A stretch of 64,000 nt of DNA, from contig NZ_CP054839.1 of the NCBI RefSeq assembly GCF_018141105.1, forward strand, positions 248,001-312,000. Reading direction: 5' to 3'. The notes under the pieces were generated by a model. It did not search any database. It was given only the letters and a program-made list of their open reading frames with translations, and was not told the DNA's origin. Origin of the DNA: Saccharopolyspora erythraea (lineage in GTDB: Bacteria > Actinomycetota > Actinomycetes > Mycobacteriales > Pseudonocardiaceae). The translations under genes and the position numbers were made by a program. This document shows positions 15,038 through 22,113 of the stretch, piece by piece; the stretch's first letter is position 1, and each line of letters begins with the position of its first letter.

Positions 15038-15295
15038 TCAGGTTTCGAGCCACTGCACGAGCAATAGGTGAACCTCGGGTGGCTCGTCGAGGACCAGATA
15101 GACCACCTGGCCGGCCTGGGCGGGGCCGAAGTTCCAGCGGCGGACAGCACCGTCCTGGTTGGCCTCGTGCAGCGGCTTGCCGTTCCAAGGCGTCAGCTGG
15201 AGCACTTCGAGCACGTCGGCGTAGGCCGCCAGGGCGTCATTGGGCAGCGCTGCGACCTGTTCGACAACGGCACTGTCGGGAACCAGTCGATACAC
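15038..15295 (-). CDS. RelE/HigB-like toxin candidate
   Basis: An 85-residue protein with an N-terminal helix pair and a C-terminal beta-sheet (VRRWNFG, GQVVYLVLDE, VHLLLVQWL), the outline of RelE/ParE-fold mRNA interferases. The gene starts GTG 15295, directly after the stop of the upstream antitoxin-like gene (no spacer). The pair is a plausible stabilisation module for the element. Toxin activity is inferred from fold outline and gene arrangement. Confidence 0.6.
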   Translation of the reverse strand: MYRLVPDSAVVEQVAALPNDALAAYADVLEVLQLTPWNGKPLHEANQDGAVRRWNFGPAQAGQVVYLVLDEPPEVHLLLVQWLET

Positions 15296-15628
15296 CTAGC
15301 GGCCCAGTCGTTGCCGGATCACGGCCTGCATGTCCTCCAGCGGTGCCGCGTCCGGGTTCTCGCCGGTGCTGGTGATTTGCTCAGCCTTGGCCAGCAGCCG
15401 GAAGTAGGCACCAGGGGCGGTCTGCTCCGCATGGGCGAGGTGTCGCCACTTGTGCAGCAGCTCGTAGACCCCGGTCAGATCATGCGACTGCTTCGCGCGA
15501 TCAAGCGCCTGCTCCCACTCCGCATCGAACTCAGCCGCCACACGCGGTGTCAGGCACGCCCGGATGCTCGCAGCGTCCGACGGCGGCGGAGCCGAGCCCG
15601 TGTTCGGCGTTGGATGAGGAGCAGCCAC
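15296..15628 (-). CDS. DUF6247-like antitoxin candidate
   Basis: A 110-residue acidic protein with the motif LTPRVAAEFDAEWEQALDRA and a C-terminal LEDMQAVIRQRLGR, which I associate with DUF6247 proteins that precede RelE-like genes in actinobacteria. Start GTG 15628 has TATCGT exactly six bases upstream, so leaderless transcription is likely; an upstream in-frame extension to 15667 lacks any signal. It abuts the toxin gene. Confidence 0.6.
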   Translation of the reverse strand: MAAPHPTPNTGSAPPPSDAASIRACLTPRVAAEFDAEWEQALDRAKQSHDLTGVYELLHKWRHLAHAEQTAPGAYFRLLAKAEQITSTGENPDAAPLEDMQAVIRQRLGR

Positions 15629-15753
15629 ACCATCACGATAGCCGTTCCCGTCAACCACCCCGGCCACACCGAGCGCACCGAACCCAGCCGTCGCACACCA
15701 CTGCCAGTACCCCTTGTGGCCAGCGTGTTCAGAGTTTCCTTACTTCATCAAGG

Positions 15754-15901
15754 GCGGCCCCTGCGGGGCCGCCTGCCTGCTGTATGCGAGCCCCGGCCAA
15801 GCCGGGGTACGCCGGGCGTGCGGCCTGGCGGCCGGTCCCGGCGACCCCGGCGGCCGGGGCGCAGAAGGAAGGCAGGCGGCCAGGAACCACGCAGGGGCCG
15901 C
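15754..15901. repeat. Nested inverted repeats: candidate single-strand origin or transfer locus
   Basis: Outer 11-bp arms (15754-15764 with 15891-15901) enclose inner 11-bp arms (15767-15777 with 15871-15881). These enclose the hairpins CCCCGGC-CAA-GCCGGGG (15791-15807) and CCCCGG-CGG-CCGGGG (15845-15859). The left outer arm can alternatively fold as GGCGGCCCC-TGC-GGGGCCGCC (15753-15773). No gene occupies it. Single-stranded DNA here would fold strongly, as expected of an sso on a rolling-circle element; the role is inferred. Confidence 0.55.
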
Positions 15902-16250
15902 AGCGATGAGCAAGGAGCAGCACAACGAGGACCAGGCGCTCGAAGCCGGGGGAGGTGCTCCGCGGATTCCGGGGCGAAGTGGCCGGCGGTCTAGGTGCCC
16001 TCCCGGACAGGCTCAACGGGGACAGTGCTGGGCACGCTACGGGGGTGGACGGCTTGCCAGTTCCTACGGGCATGGCAGCGTTCCGGCAGCGTACGGGGTT
16101 GCCCGGCGGTGGTCCGTTCGATATGCGCCTGTTGAGAGGAAACAGCCCGTGGCGCCGAGCGGTTGGGGCATTTAGGGGCAGCTTCGACCCCATCCGCCGC
16201 GCGTGATCGAAAACAGGGTACGCTGACCTTGGATGTGTAAACGCACGTCT
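15902..16250. other. Gene-poor AICE stretch
   Basis: Two open frames exist (15906-16175 and 15955-16206 on the plus strand), but neither has a proper ribosome site, steady codon bias or recognisable sequence. The second could be a decayed gene. I see no RNA gene here. Confidence 0.4.
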
Positions 16251-16274
16251 AGCGCCCACTGGCCAGTGGGCGCT
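16251..16274. repeat. Perfect 24-bp palindrome
   Basis: AGCGCCCACTGG (16251-16262) is followed directly by its reverse complement (16263-16274). With no loop, it looks more like a dimeric protein-binding site than a terminator. Confidence 0.6.
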
Positions 16275-16361
16275 CAGAACGCTAGAACAGGGCTGTCGGT
16301 GCTCGGCTTCCCAACTGCTCACCGGCAGCTCGTTATCAACACCGTGAACCATACACCGGAC

Positions 16362-16406
16362 TCTGCAAAGTCTGCAACATCCGCAACATCTGCAAAGTCT
16401 GCGTTG
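16362..16406. repeat. Five tandem 9-bp iterons
   Basis: Five head-to-tail units: TCTGCAAAG, TCTGCAACA, TCCGCAACA, TCTGCAAAG and TCTGCGTTG. They end 29 bases before the small membrane-protein gene and 88 bases after the palindrome. Such iterons may bind a Rep, Par or TraB-type protein. Confidence 0.65.
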
Positions 16407-16435
16407 GTCGGGACGCGGTAGAGCCAGGAGGCTCC

Positions 16436-16678
16436 ATGGAAAACATGCTCGCGAAGTTGGCTGGCACGGCCAAGCTCGGTGCGATCGGGCTCATCCTCGT
16501 TGGCGCCCTGGGACTTGGCGTGATGCGGACCCCGTACCCGGACGTCCTCACGTCTTCCCCGTACTCGAGGATCGTTCTGATCGCTGTCGCGTTCTGCGGG
16601 ACCGTCGCCATCCTTGACGTGCTGTTCAGCGGTCTCGTCGATGTCCTTCGGGTCGTGGGCACGCTGCGGAGGCGCTAG
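16436..16678 (+). CDS. Small two-helix membrane protein (80 aa)
   Basis: Two membrane segments (about 12-31 and 45-66) separated by a short YPDVLTSSPYSR loop, ending in RRR. AGGAGG lies four bases before ATG 16436. It follows the iteron block. No family is recognised; it could be a membrane partner for transfer or maintenance. Confidence 0.6.
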   Translation: MENMLAKLAGTAKLGAIGLILVGALGLGVMRTPYPDVLTSSPYSRIVLIAVAFCGTVAILDVLFSGLVDVLRVVGTLRRR

Positions 16679-16780
16679 TCGCTCCGCGGCGCGCCACCGT
16701 AGCGTGCCGCGTCGCAAATTGCGACAGCCGACGGAATCTGCTGTGGCCCCAGGGCTGAGCGCTGGGGCCACAGCGAGTCC

Positions 16781-17407
16781 CTACAGGTGTTCGAGTGCTT
16801 GTTTTGCTAGCTCACGCATGGTTGCGGCGCTCGGGTTGCCGGTGAGCGGTTCGGTTTCGGCGATGTGGACGGCGGACTCGCGGGGGTGCGAGGCGTAGTG
16901 CTTGCCGGTGAAGGAGATGTGTTGGTAGCCAGCGGTTTCGTGGGCGAGAGGGGTCACGTTGCCCGATCCGTTTCGTTCAGCGAGGCCATTCAGTGCCTTT
17001 GCGGCAGATGGGCTGGCCATGTCTGCCCGTGCGGTCGCGATGAGCACAGCGTTGCCCTGGTCGTCTTCGGCCTTGAACAGCTTGCGTTGCAGGCCGATGC
17101 ATGGTTGTTCTCCGAAGAACTGGTGGACCTGTCCATAGGAGTGACCGGCGCAGTTCGTGTCTGTCGAGGTGTTGATCTCAGTGGCGGTGTAGCCAGCCGC
17201 TTCCCAGGTGGGCGCTGTGGTCGTGGTGCTGGCGCTTGGTTCGGAGCCACCGAAGATCCAGAAGAGGAACAGGATGGTGACGAGGATGCCGGCGGCCGCC
17301 CCGAGTTCGGTAGTGCTGGTGCTCGGCCCGCGGCTGGCGCGAGATCGTCGGTAGTGCGACCGGACGTAGGTGCCGTCTTTCCGTCGGTAAGGCCTCACGT
17401 AGTCCAC
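16781..17407 (-). CDS. Membrane-anchored exported protein (208 aa)
   Basis: The cytoplasmic N-terminus VRPYRRKDGTYVRSHYRRSR is a short basic motif seen in various actinobacterial proteins. One membrane helix (about 35-53) is followed by a Thr-rich linker and an outward-facing domain with a Cys pair (about C85 and C102) and a conserved-looking Tyr/His-rich C-terminus. The GTG start at 17407 has AAAGGAG upstream. It is accessory cargo; the function is unknown. Confidence 0.6.
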   Translation of the reverse strand: MDYVRPYRRKDGTYVRSHYRRSRASRGPSTSTTELGAAAGILVTILFLFWIFGGSEPSASTTTTAPTWEAAGYTATEINTSTDTNCAGHSYGQVHQFFGEQPCIGLQRKLFKAEDDQGNAVLIATARADMASPSAAKALNGLAERNGSGNVTPLAHETAGYQHISFTGKHYASHPRESAVHIAETEPLTGNPSAATMRELAKQALEHL

Positions 17408-17512
17408 GTTGCTCCTTTGGCAGTGCCGGAAGCGCTGCCGGACCTCGGCGTTGTGGAGGTCCGGCAGCGGCCGTGTGGCTAGGACGGTGTGCTTCGGGAG
17501 GGCATGACCGCG

Positions 17513-18133
17513 TTACGCGGCGGAGGACTGCCAGTGCGTGGTGTACTTCGCTGCTTCACCAGCGAGGAGGGCGTCGAGATCGTTGCGGTTGGTGTTGCGG
17601 CGCAGTCGGAAGGGCTTGCCTCGCCGCACATCCAGGAGCATGGGCTGAGCGCCCGTCAGTAGGTTGGGCATCTCGCGTTCGAGGACGCGCAGCATGAGGT
17701 TCGCTGCTTCGGAGGACAGCTCGGGTTCCTTGAGGTAGGGCAGCACGACCTCGGTCTTGTCGTTGGCGTAGCGCAGACCGATCAGGTTGTTCAGCCGCAC
17801 GTCGAGGTTGCTGACCTTCCAGGCTGCTTCGGAGACCTTGATGCCTGTGGCCTTGATCCTTCGTGACCATTGGACGAATCCTGATTCCAACGCCACGAAG
17901 TGGGGATACTGCTTGTCGTCCGCCTTGTTCACCGCCCTCGCCAGCTCCTCGGCAGGAGCGACCGAGTTGAACGCCCGGCGAAGGGCAGTGCGGATGGGGG
18001 AGTAGAAGTAGCCGCCCTTGCTTTCGGGGTCGAGGTACATCTTGCGCTGGTCTTTGACGATCTTGACGCAGCCTCGGGGCGTGCTGTGCATGTAGTCGAG
18101 GAACGATGGGGCACTGATCCGGATCGGATCCAA
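17513..18133 (-). CDS. AICE cargo protein of unknown function (206 aa)
   Basis: A soluble, basic protein of mixed alpha/beta character. I prefer the TTG at 18133 as start because GTAGGAG lies six bases upstream; a longer in-frame extension passes through a hairpin. No catalytic motif is recognised. It is the last gene before the right end, which has promoter-like and arm-site sequences. Confidence 0.55.
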   Translation of the reverse strand: MDPIRISAPSFLDYMHSTPRGCVKIVKDQRKMYLDPESKGGYFYSPIRTALRRAFNSVAPAEELARAVNKADDKQYPHFVALESGFVQWSRRIKATGIKVSEAAWKVSNLDVRLNNLIGLRYANDKTEVVLPYLKEPELSSEAANLMLRVLEREMPNLLTGAQPMLLDVRRGKPFRLRRNTNRNDLDALLAGEAAKYTTHWQSSAA

Positions 18134-18146
18134 CAGAGCTCCTACC

Positions 18147-18164
18147 TCTCGGGAGGTAGCAGGC
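18147..18164. repeat. Hairpin in the leader of the 206-aa gene
   Basis: CTACCTC and GAGGTAG pair around TCGG, immediately upstream of the ribosome site at the TTG start. It could hide or expose that site. Confidence 0.4.
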
Positions 18165-18315
18165 CCACCTGCTGAGTGAAGTTTGCTACAAACCCTTGCC
18201 AACTCCAGCTCGTCACCCTACTGTCGCAGTTGCAGCTAAGACATAGAGTGGGGCCTATACCTCGCTTAATACTTGTCAGGCGCCACTTTAGCGACTTTCG
18301 ACGCTTGGTGCCAGT

Positions 18316-18347
18316 AAAGCCGACGTGATCTAGGTCACGTCGGCTTT
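18316..18347. terminator. Bidirectional terminator near the right end of the AICE
   Basis: A perfect 13-bp stem AAAGCCGACGTGA/TCACGTCGGCTTT with loop TCTAGG has A and T runs at its outer ends, suited to stopping transcription from both sides. Confidence 0.7.
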
Positions 18348-18495
18348 GTGTTGCTCGTGCTCCTCGTAACATCTCTCGGTTCGCCGTAGATGCGTGCGGT
18401 CGCCACGAGCAAGCAGTGTAGGCAGGGGCACGGACACTGCCTGGTAGCTAGAGGTGGTCACCGCCGCACGCCGCCCCGCGACGATCCGGCCCGAT

Positions 18496-18513
18496 TGCCA
18501 AGAAACTGCCAAC
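18496..18513. promoter_or_regulatory. Candidate right integrase arm-type sites
   Basis: TGCCAAG (18496) and TGCCAAC (18507) start 11 bp apart, as the left pair does at 2425 and 2436. Another TGCCAAC lies at 18197-18203. Confidence 0.5.
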
Positions 18514-18629
18514 AATCGACCACCGGCCATGTCAACCAACGGCAACATCGCGGCCCGATGGGGCATCCATCGGCACAGGTCACGGCAGGTATCAGCAAAC
18601 GACGGCAAGCATTGATGATCACGGAAACG

Positions 18630-18725
18630 GGATCAGAAGGTTTGGGGTTCGAATCCCTACGGGCGCGCGTCTGGTCGAGACAGCTGGTAACCCCCTCTAG
18701 CAGGGGGTTTCCTGCTTTTCGGGGC
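18630..18725. repeat. attR: 96-bp direct repeat
   Basis: Identical to 2288-2383. It contains the 3' 38 bases of tRNA-Arg without the 5' part, plus the terminator hairpin, and marks the right boundary of the element. Confidence 0.95.
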
Positions 18726-18828
18726 CTGTGCCGGTGGTGCTGACGGCGTCCGGGCCGGGCTGGCGGGTCTCCGAACAGTTATCGGAAGGGGCCTCGTCCC
18801 CGAGCGTGGTTCAGCTCATACTGATCAC

Positions 18829-19047
18829 GTGGTCGACGAGTTGCAAAGCGAGTACGTGCAAATCCGCGATCTGCTTGGCCTCCTCAAGCAACGGCTGGTC
18901 CGTCTGCCGGTGAGCCAGCAGTGGAGCGGGTCGATGCAGCGGCTCGCGCGCGAGCTGAGCGAGCAGCTCGAGCACTCCGTGGCCCAGGCGCGAGAGCCGG
19001 ACGAGGACCAGTTGCGCTTCAGCGCACGCCCGCCCCGGCTGCGTTAG
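18829..19047 (+). CDS. Small helical protein of unknown function (72 aa)
   Basis: A charged amphipathic protein (ELQSEYVQIRDLLGLLKQRL, LARELSEQLEHSVAQARE) likely to form a helical hairpin. GTG 18829 has CATACT six bases upstream, consistent with a leaderless mRNA. It is the first chromosomal gene right of the element. Its stop lies at the start of three 14-bp tandem repeats. Confidence 0.5.
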   Translation: MVDELQSEYVQIRDLLGLLKQRLVRLPVSQQWSGSMQRLARELSEQLEHSVAQAREPDEDQLRFSARPPRLR

Positions 19048-19087
19048 AGCCCTGGCCGCAGAGCCCCGGCCGCAGAGCCCGGGCCGC
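19046..19087. repeat. Three tandem 14-bp repeats
   Basis: Units AGAGCCCTGGCCGC, AGAGCCCCGGCCGC and AGAGCCCGGGCCGC differ at one position only. They begin in the stop codon of the 72-aa gene. Confidence 0.6.
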
Positions 19088-19171
19088 GCCAACGATCGAC
19101 TCAGAGAGCGAGCTGCTTCCGGACCCCGCCCTGATCCGCTGAGCGCTCCACCGCCGATGACGGCGAGTGTC

Positions 19172-19192
19172 CCCCTGCCGGGCAGGGGTTTC
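19172..19192 (+). terminator. Terminator ahead of carbonic anhydrase
   Basis: CCCCTGC and GCAGGGG pair around CGG, followed by TTTCTTG. Confidence 0.5.
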
Positions 19193-19312
19193 TTGCTCCA
19201 GGGTCGAACGACCGGGTTGGCCGGGGCCGGGCCCGCTATACGCTGCTGGTGGCCTGTTCGCCGGGATGACCGAGTGGTCGAGCGTCTCGCGGTGGCCGCA
19301 TAGGGGGATCTC

Positions 19313-19404
19313 ATGCAGCCAGCTGATGATCGGTTGCTGCGTCGGCGCGCCGCGCTGGGCACGTTCCTGGCAGCCGGACTGTCTCCCGTCGCCTTGGCCG
19401 CTTG
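19313..19404 (+). pseudogene. Out-of-frame Tat/lipoprotein signal of the carbonic anhydrase
   Basis: ATG 19313, with GGGGGAT upstream, encodes RRRAALGTFLAAGLSPVALAAC: a twin-arginine-like start, hydrophobic core and LAAC lipobox. This frame then degenerates and is one base out of register with the enzyme frame that begins about here. Exported beta-carbonic anhydrases commonly carry such a signal, so a 1-nt deletion (or 2-nt insertion) between about 19404 and 19445 probably split one gene. Confidence 0.65.
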
Positions 19405-20064
19405 CCAAGCCCAGCCTCAGAGCGCGCCAGCGGGGCCACGAACCCGCCGGGCTCCGCGCTGCCCCGGCCGGGAACGCCCGAGGACGCCCTGCGCCGCCTC
19501 CAGGAAGGCAACCAGCGTTTCGTCGCGGGTGCCCCGCTGCACCCGAACCAGTCCCTAGAGCTCCGCCGGCAGCTCGCCGGGAGCCAGCAGCCGTTCGCCG
19601 CCGTGCTCGGCTGCTCCGACTCCCGCACCTCGCCGGAGCTGGCCATGGACGCCGGTATCGGCGACCTGTTCGTCTGCCGCGTCGCGGGCAACATCGCTAC
19701 TCCGGAGGAGGCGGCGTCGCTGCTGTACTCCCAGGCCGTGCTGGGCACCGACGTGATCCTCGTGCTCGGCCACGACAACTGCGGCGCGGTCAAGGCGGCC
19801 ATCGAGGTGGCCGACGGGAAGATGCCGCCTGGTGAGTTCGGCCCGTTGACCGAGCCGATCCGGCCGGCGGTGGCCGAAGCCCGCCGGTTCGGAGCGACCG
19901 GCGACGCCCTGCTGCACGAGGCCGTCACGGCCAACGTGCGCCTCGTCGTCGAGGCGCTGCCCAGGATGAGTACCGGGCTGGCACAGGCCGTGCGGTCGGG
20001 TGAGCTGACCATCCACGGCGGTGTGCTCACCCTGGCCACCGGCAAGATCGACATGCTGAGCTGA
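19402..20064 (+). CDS. Beta-class carbonic anhydrase (mature domain)
   Basis: This frame encodes the zinc enzyme that interconverts CO2 and bicarbonate. The zinc and catalytic motifs are intact: CSDSR (about 71-75) and HDNCGAVKAA (about 123-132). The first 30 residues are low-complexity linker. The only in-frame start is a TTG at 19402 with no ribosome site, whereas a well-formed signal peptide with a good start lies immediately upstream in another frame. The complete gene is therefore probably 19313-20064 with a frameshift, caused either by mutation or by sequence error. Confidence 0.85.
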   Translation: MPSPASERASGATNPPGSALPRPGTPEDALRRLQEGNQRFVAGAPLHPNQSLELRRQLAGSQQPFAAVLGCSDSRTSPELAMDAGIGDLFVCRVAGNIATPEEAASLLYSQAVLGTDVILVLGHDNCGAVKAAIEVADGKMPPGEFGPLTEPIRPAVAEARRFGATGDALLHEAVTANVRLVVEALPRMSTGLAQAVRSGELTIHGGVLTLATGKIDMLS

Positions 20065-20424
20065 GCCCGGCCGCCTCCAACGCCCTCGTACAAGCACGGG
20101 CGATGAAATAGGACGCATTCCACACCTGCGCCCAACGATGCGGAAAAGAAGAAATCACAGTGCGATAACCAAATTTGCCCATTCTGGTTGTTTGACTGAA
20201 AGCAACCGGGAAAAGTCGCAGGTGTTCACGGATTTCCGACCAATATTCGCCTTTTTGCCGCGGTCGCCGCACGAGTAACGGGCGGAGGGCGACACGGGAT
20301 TAACCCGTTCGGTGGATCACCACGACGCCGTGGCGACACCGCGCGACGCTCTGCGATCGCTGGCCGGGTTCTGCAACGACAGCACCGACCGGATCGCGCC
20401 ACGCCGCCCTCCCCGGCCGGTGGT
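20065..20424. other. Gene-free 360-bp stretch
   Basis: No coding frame is supported. Positions 20100-20260 are unusually AT-rich for this genome and may hold the promoter of the sulfur-transport operon. No RNA motif is recognised. Confidence 0.5.
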
Positions 20425-20916
20425 GTGCGCCGGTCAGATCGGAGTGACGTGGGCTGTACCCACGCCGAAAGTTGTCCTCTGTTCCCGTACCTCAGGGCGA
20501 GCCTGCGCGGCTGGCGGGACCACTACTGCGACAGCGATGACCGCTGGCTCGAATGCGCCCGGTACAAGGTGGCCCTCACGGGGAAAGCGGTGCCGATCTC
20601 GCTGCTCCCGAACGGTCGCGACGCGCACTACCTGGCGGTGGCCGCCGAGGAGTCCGAAGCAGCCGGGACCGAGCCGGTCCGCGCCGCCGACCTGGGGCGG
20701 GCACACCGGTATGAACCCCCGGCACCACCCGATCCCAGGTCGACCGAGACCACGGAGGAGTTCAGAACGGTGGCGGAGCGGAGAACTCCACCGCCGCGGG
20801 TTCCGCGACCCCCGAAGACCCCGTCTGCCGAACCACAACGACCCGCTCAGCGGCACAAGCCCGAGAAGCGGGGCTGGTGGAGGCGGCTCGCCGACTGGAT
20901 GAGAGGTCCCGCATGA
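20425..20916 (+). CDS. Cys-rich protein heading a YeeE operon (163 aa)
   Basis: The N-terminal 75 residues hold four cysteines (GCTH, SCPLF, HYCDSDDRWLEC) followed by YKVALTGKAVPISLLPNG; the remainder is Pro/Arg-rich. The Cys pattern could hold zinc or a persulfide. The next gene starts inside its stop codon (ATGA), so it is cotranslated with two YeeE-type sulfur transporters, suggesting a role in sulfur handling. An alternative GTG at 20449 has GGAG four bases upstream. No family is recognised. Confidence 0.6.
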   Translation: MRRSDRSDVGCTHAESCPLFPYLRASLRGWRDHYCDSDDRWLECARYKVALTGKAVPISLLPNGRDAHYLAVAAEESEAAGTEPVRAADLGRAHRYEPPAPPDPRSTETTEEFRTVAERRTPPPRVPRPPKTPSAEPQRPAQRHKPEKRGWWRRLADWMRGPA

Positions 20917-21551
20917 GCGACTACTGGCCATGGTGGGCGGGCGCTGCCGGCCTCGCCCTCGTCACCATCAACTACACCCTGATCACCGACCGGTCCTTGG
21001 GCGTGTCTTCGGCGTGGGACCGCGTCCTGCACTGGCGCGCCGAACGACGCCTCGAACGGCAGGAGGCCCGGTTCGCCGACGAAGGTGCTCTCGCCGATGC
21101 GCTGGCCGCGGCCACCGCGGAAGAGTTCGGGGACCGCTACTCGACGGAGGACCGGAGGGACGAGGTGCAGGCTCAGGACCTCGGGTCTCCGGCCGTCGCG
21201 GCAACCTCGGCCGCGAGCGTGCGCCCGGTGCCGGTGGTGACCCAGGCCGCCCTGCTCCTGGCGATCTTCGCCGGCGGATGGGTGGCGGCGGTGACCGCCG
21301 GCCGGTTCGAGGTCCGCTTCGACATGGGCGCCGGCTTCCGCGAGCTCGTCACCGCGGATCCGAAGATCATGATCGGCCTGCTGTTCGCCGGAGGCGTGCT
21401 GGTCGGCTTCGGCACACGCCTCGCCGGAGGGTGCAGCTCCGGCCACGGACTCAGCGGCTGCGGCAGGCTTCGCCCGGTCAGCCTCGTCGCGACCGCCGTC
21501 TTCTTCGGCACCGCGGTGCTGGTGTCGTTCCTGCTGTGGAAGGTGATCTGA
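20913..21551 (+). CDS. YeeE/YedE-family sulfur transport protein
   Basis: A 212-residue membrane protein with an N-terminal helix, a soluble charged segment (about 35-95) and three or four further helices. The motif GGCSSGHGLSGCG (about 176-188) is the cysteine-bearing signature of YeeE/YedE thiosulfate permeases. ATG 20913 overlaps the preceding stop. It forms one half of a split transporter with the next gene. Confidence 0.8.
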   Translation: MSDYWPWWAGAAGLALVTINYTLITDRSLGVSSAWDRVLHWRAERRLERQEARFADEGALADALAAATAEEFGDRYSTEDRRDEVQAQDLGSPAVAATSAASVRPVPVVTQAALLLAIFAGGWVAAVTAGRFEVRFDMGAGFRELVTADPKIMIGLLFAGGVLVGFGTRLAGGCSSGHGLSGCGRLRPVSLVATAVFFGTAVLVSFLLWKVI

Positions 21552-21967
21552 TGCGCAACCGGGGCGCTGTTCTCGTCGCCAACGTCATCACCGGTCTGGC
21601 CCTCGGCTACACCGTCACCAACATCGGGTTCGGCGACTACGCCGAGCTGAACCGCATGTTCACCTTCCAGGACCTGCGCATGCTGTTCGCCTTCGCCGGT
21701 GCCGTCGGGATCATCGTGGTGGTCTTCGCCGTGGTGGGTGCCCGCCGCACACCGGGGCGCATCCACGGCGGCGTGGTTCCCGGCGGCATCATGTTCGGCA
21801 CCGGCTGGGCGATCTCGGGTGGCTGCCCCGCGATCCCGATCATCCAGGTCGCCAGCGGTTACCTGCCCGCACTCGCGACGATCGCGGGCGTCGTGGTGGG
21901 CATGTGGCTGTGCCGCTGGGCCAACGCCAGGCTCTTCCGCCTCGACCGCGGTTCCTGCGGGCTGTAG
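21551..21967 (+). CDS. YeeE/YedE-family protein, second half (DUF6691-like)
   Basis: A 138-residue protein with four membrane helices and the GGCPAIPI motif (about 96-103), matching the GGCxxG-type second repeat of YeeE/YedE proteins. ATG 21551 overlaps the stop of the first half (TGATG). Two-gene PmpA/PmpB-like arrangements of this family import sulfur compounds such as thiosulfate; the substrate is inferred. A strong terminator follows. Confidence 0.8.
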   Translation: MRNRGAVLVANVITGLALGYTVTNIGFGDYAELNRMFTFQDLRMLFAFAGAVGIIVVVFAVVGARRTPGRIHGGVVPGGIMFGTGWAISGGCPAIPIIQVASGYLPALATIAGVVVGMWLCRWANARLFRLDRGSCGL

Positions 21968-21984
21968 CGGTCGCGCACCTCGAC

Positions 21985-22021
21985 GAAGGCCCCCGCGGCC
22001 CGGACGGTCGCGGGGGCCTTC
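21985..22021 (+). terminator. Terminator of the YeeE operon
   Basis: A perfect 13-bp stem GAAGGCCCCCGCG/CGCGGGGGCCTTC with an 11-nt loop lies 17 bases after the stop. Confidence 0.75.
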
Positions 22022-22113
22022 GGCATCCGGAGGCCCCCGGTGGTGCGGGGCGCGACATCACGAGTCGGTGTACGTGTCTTCGCCCGCACGCACCGGGGGC
22101 CTTGAATGGGGCG

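Larger units (their letters stand above)
2288..18725. mobile_element. Integrated AICE of the pSAM2/RepSA type in tRNA-Arg(ACG)
   Basis: Perfect 96-bp direct repeats bound 16.4 kb containing a tyrosine integrase, excisionase, RepSA-type rolling-circle initiator, FtsK/TraB-like translocase, Spd-like membrane proteins, GntR (KorSA-like) repressor and Nudix (Pif-like) protein. This is the module set that defines actinomycete integrative and conjugative elements. The backbone genes are on the minus strand; the accessory cargo lies between 12.4 and 18.1 kb. All core reading frames are intact, so the element could be functional; this is inferred. It is distinguished from conjugative ICEs by having a single FtsK-like transfer protein and no type IV secretion genes. 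Confidence 0.93.

Noticed and set aside
15729-16352. A 207-codon minus-strand frame in the gene-free part of the AICE
   Set aside because: It has irregular codon use and no ribosome site, and it runs through strong inverted repeats.
2464-18133. Type IV secretion-based ICE
   Set aside because: There is no VirB/TrbE ATPase, relaxase of MOB type or coupling protein; the single FtsK-like gene fits the AICE class.
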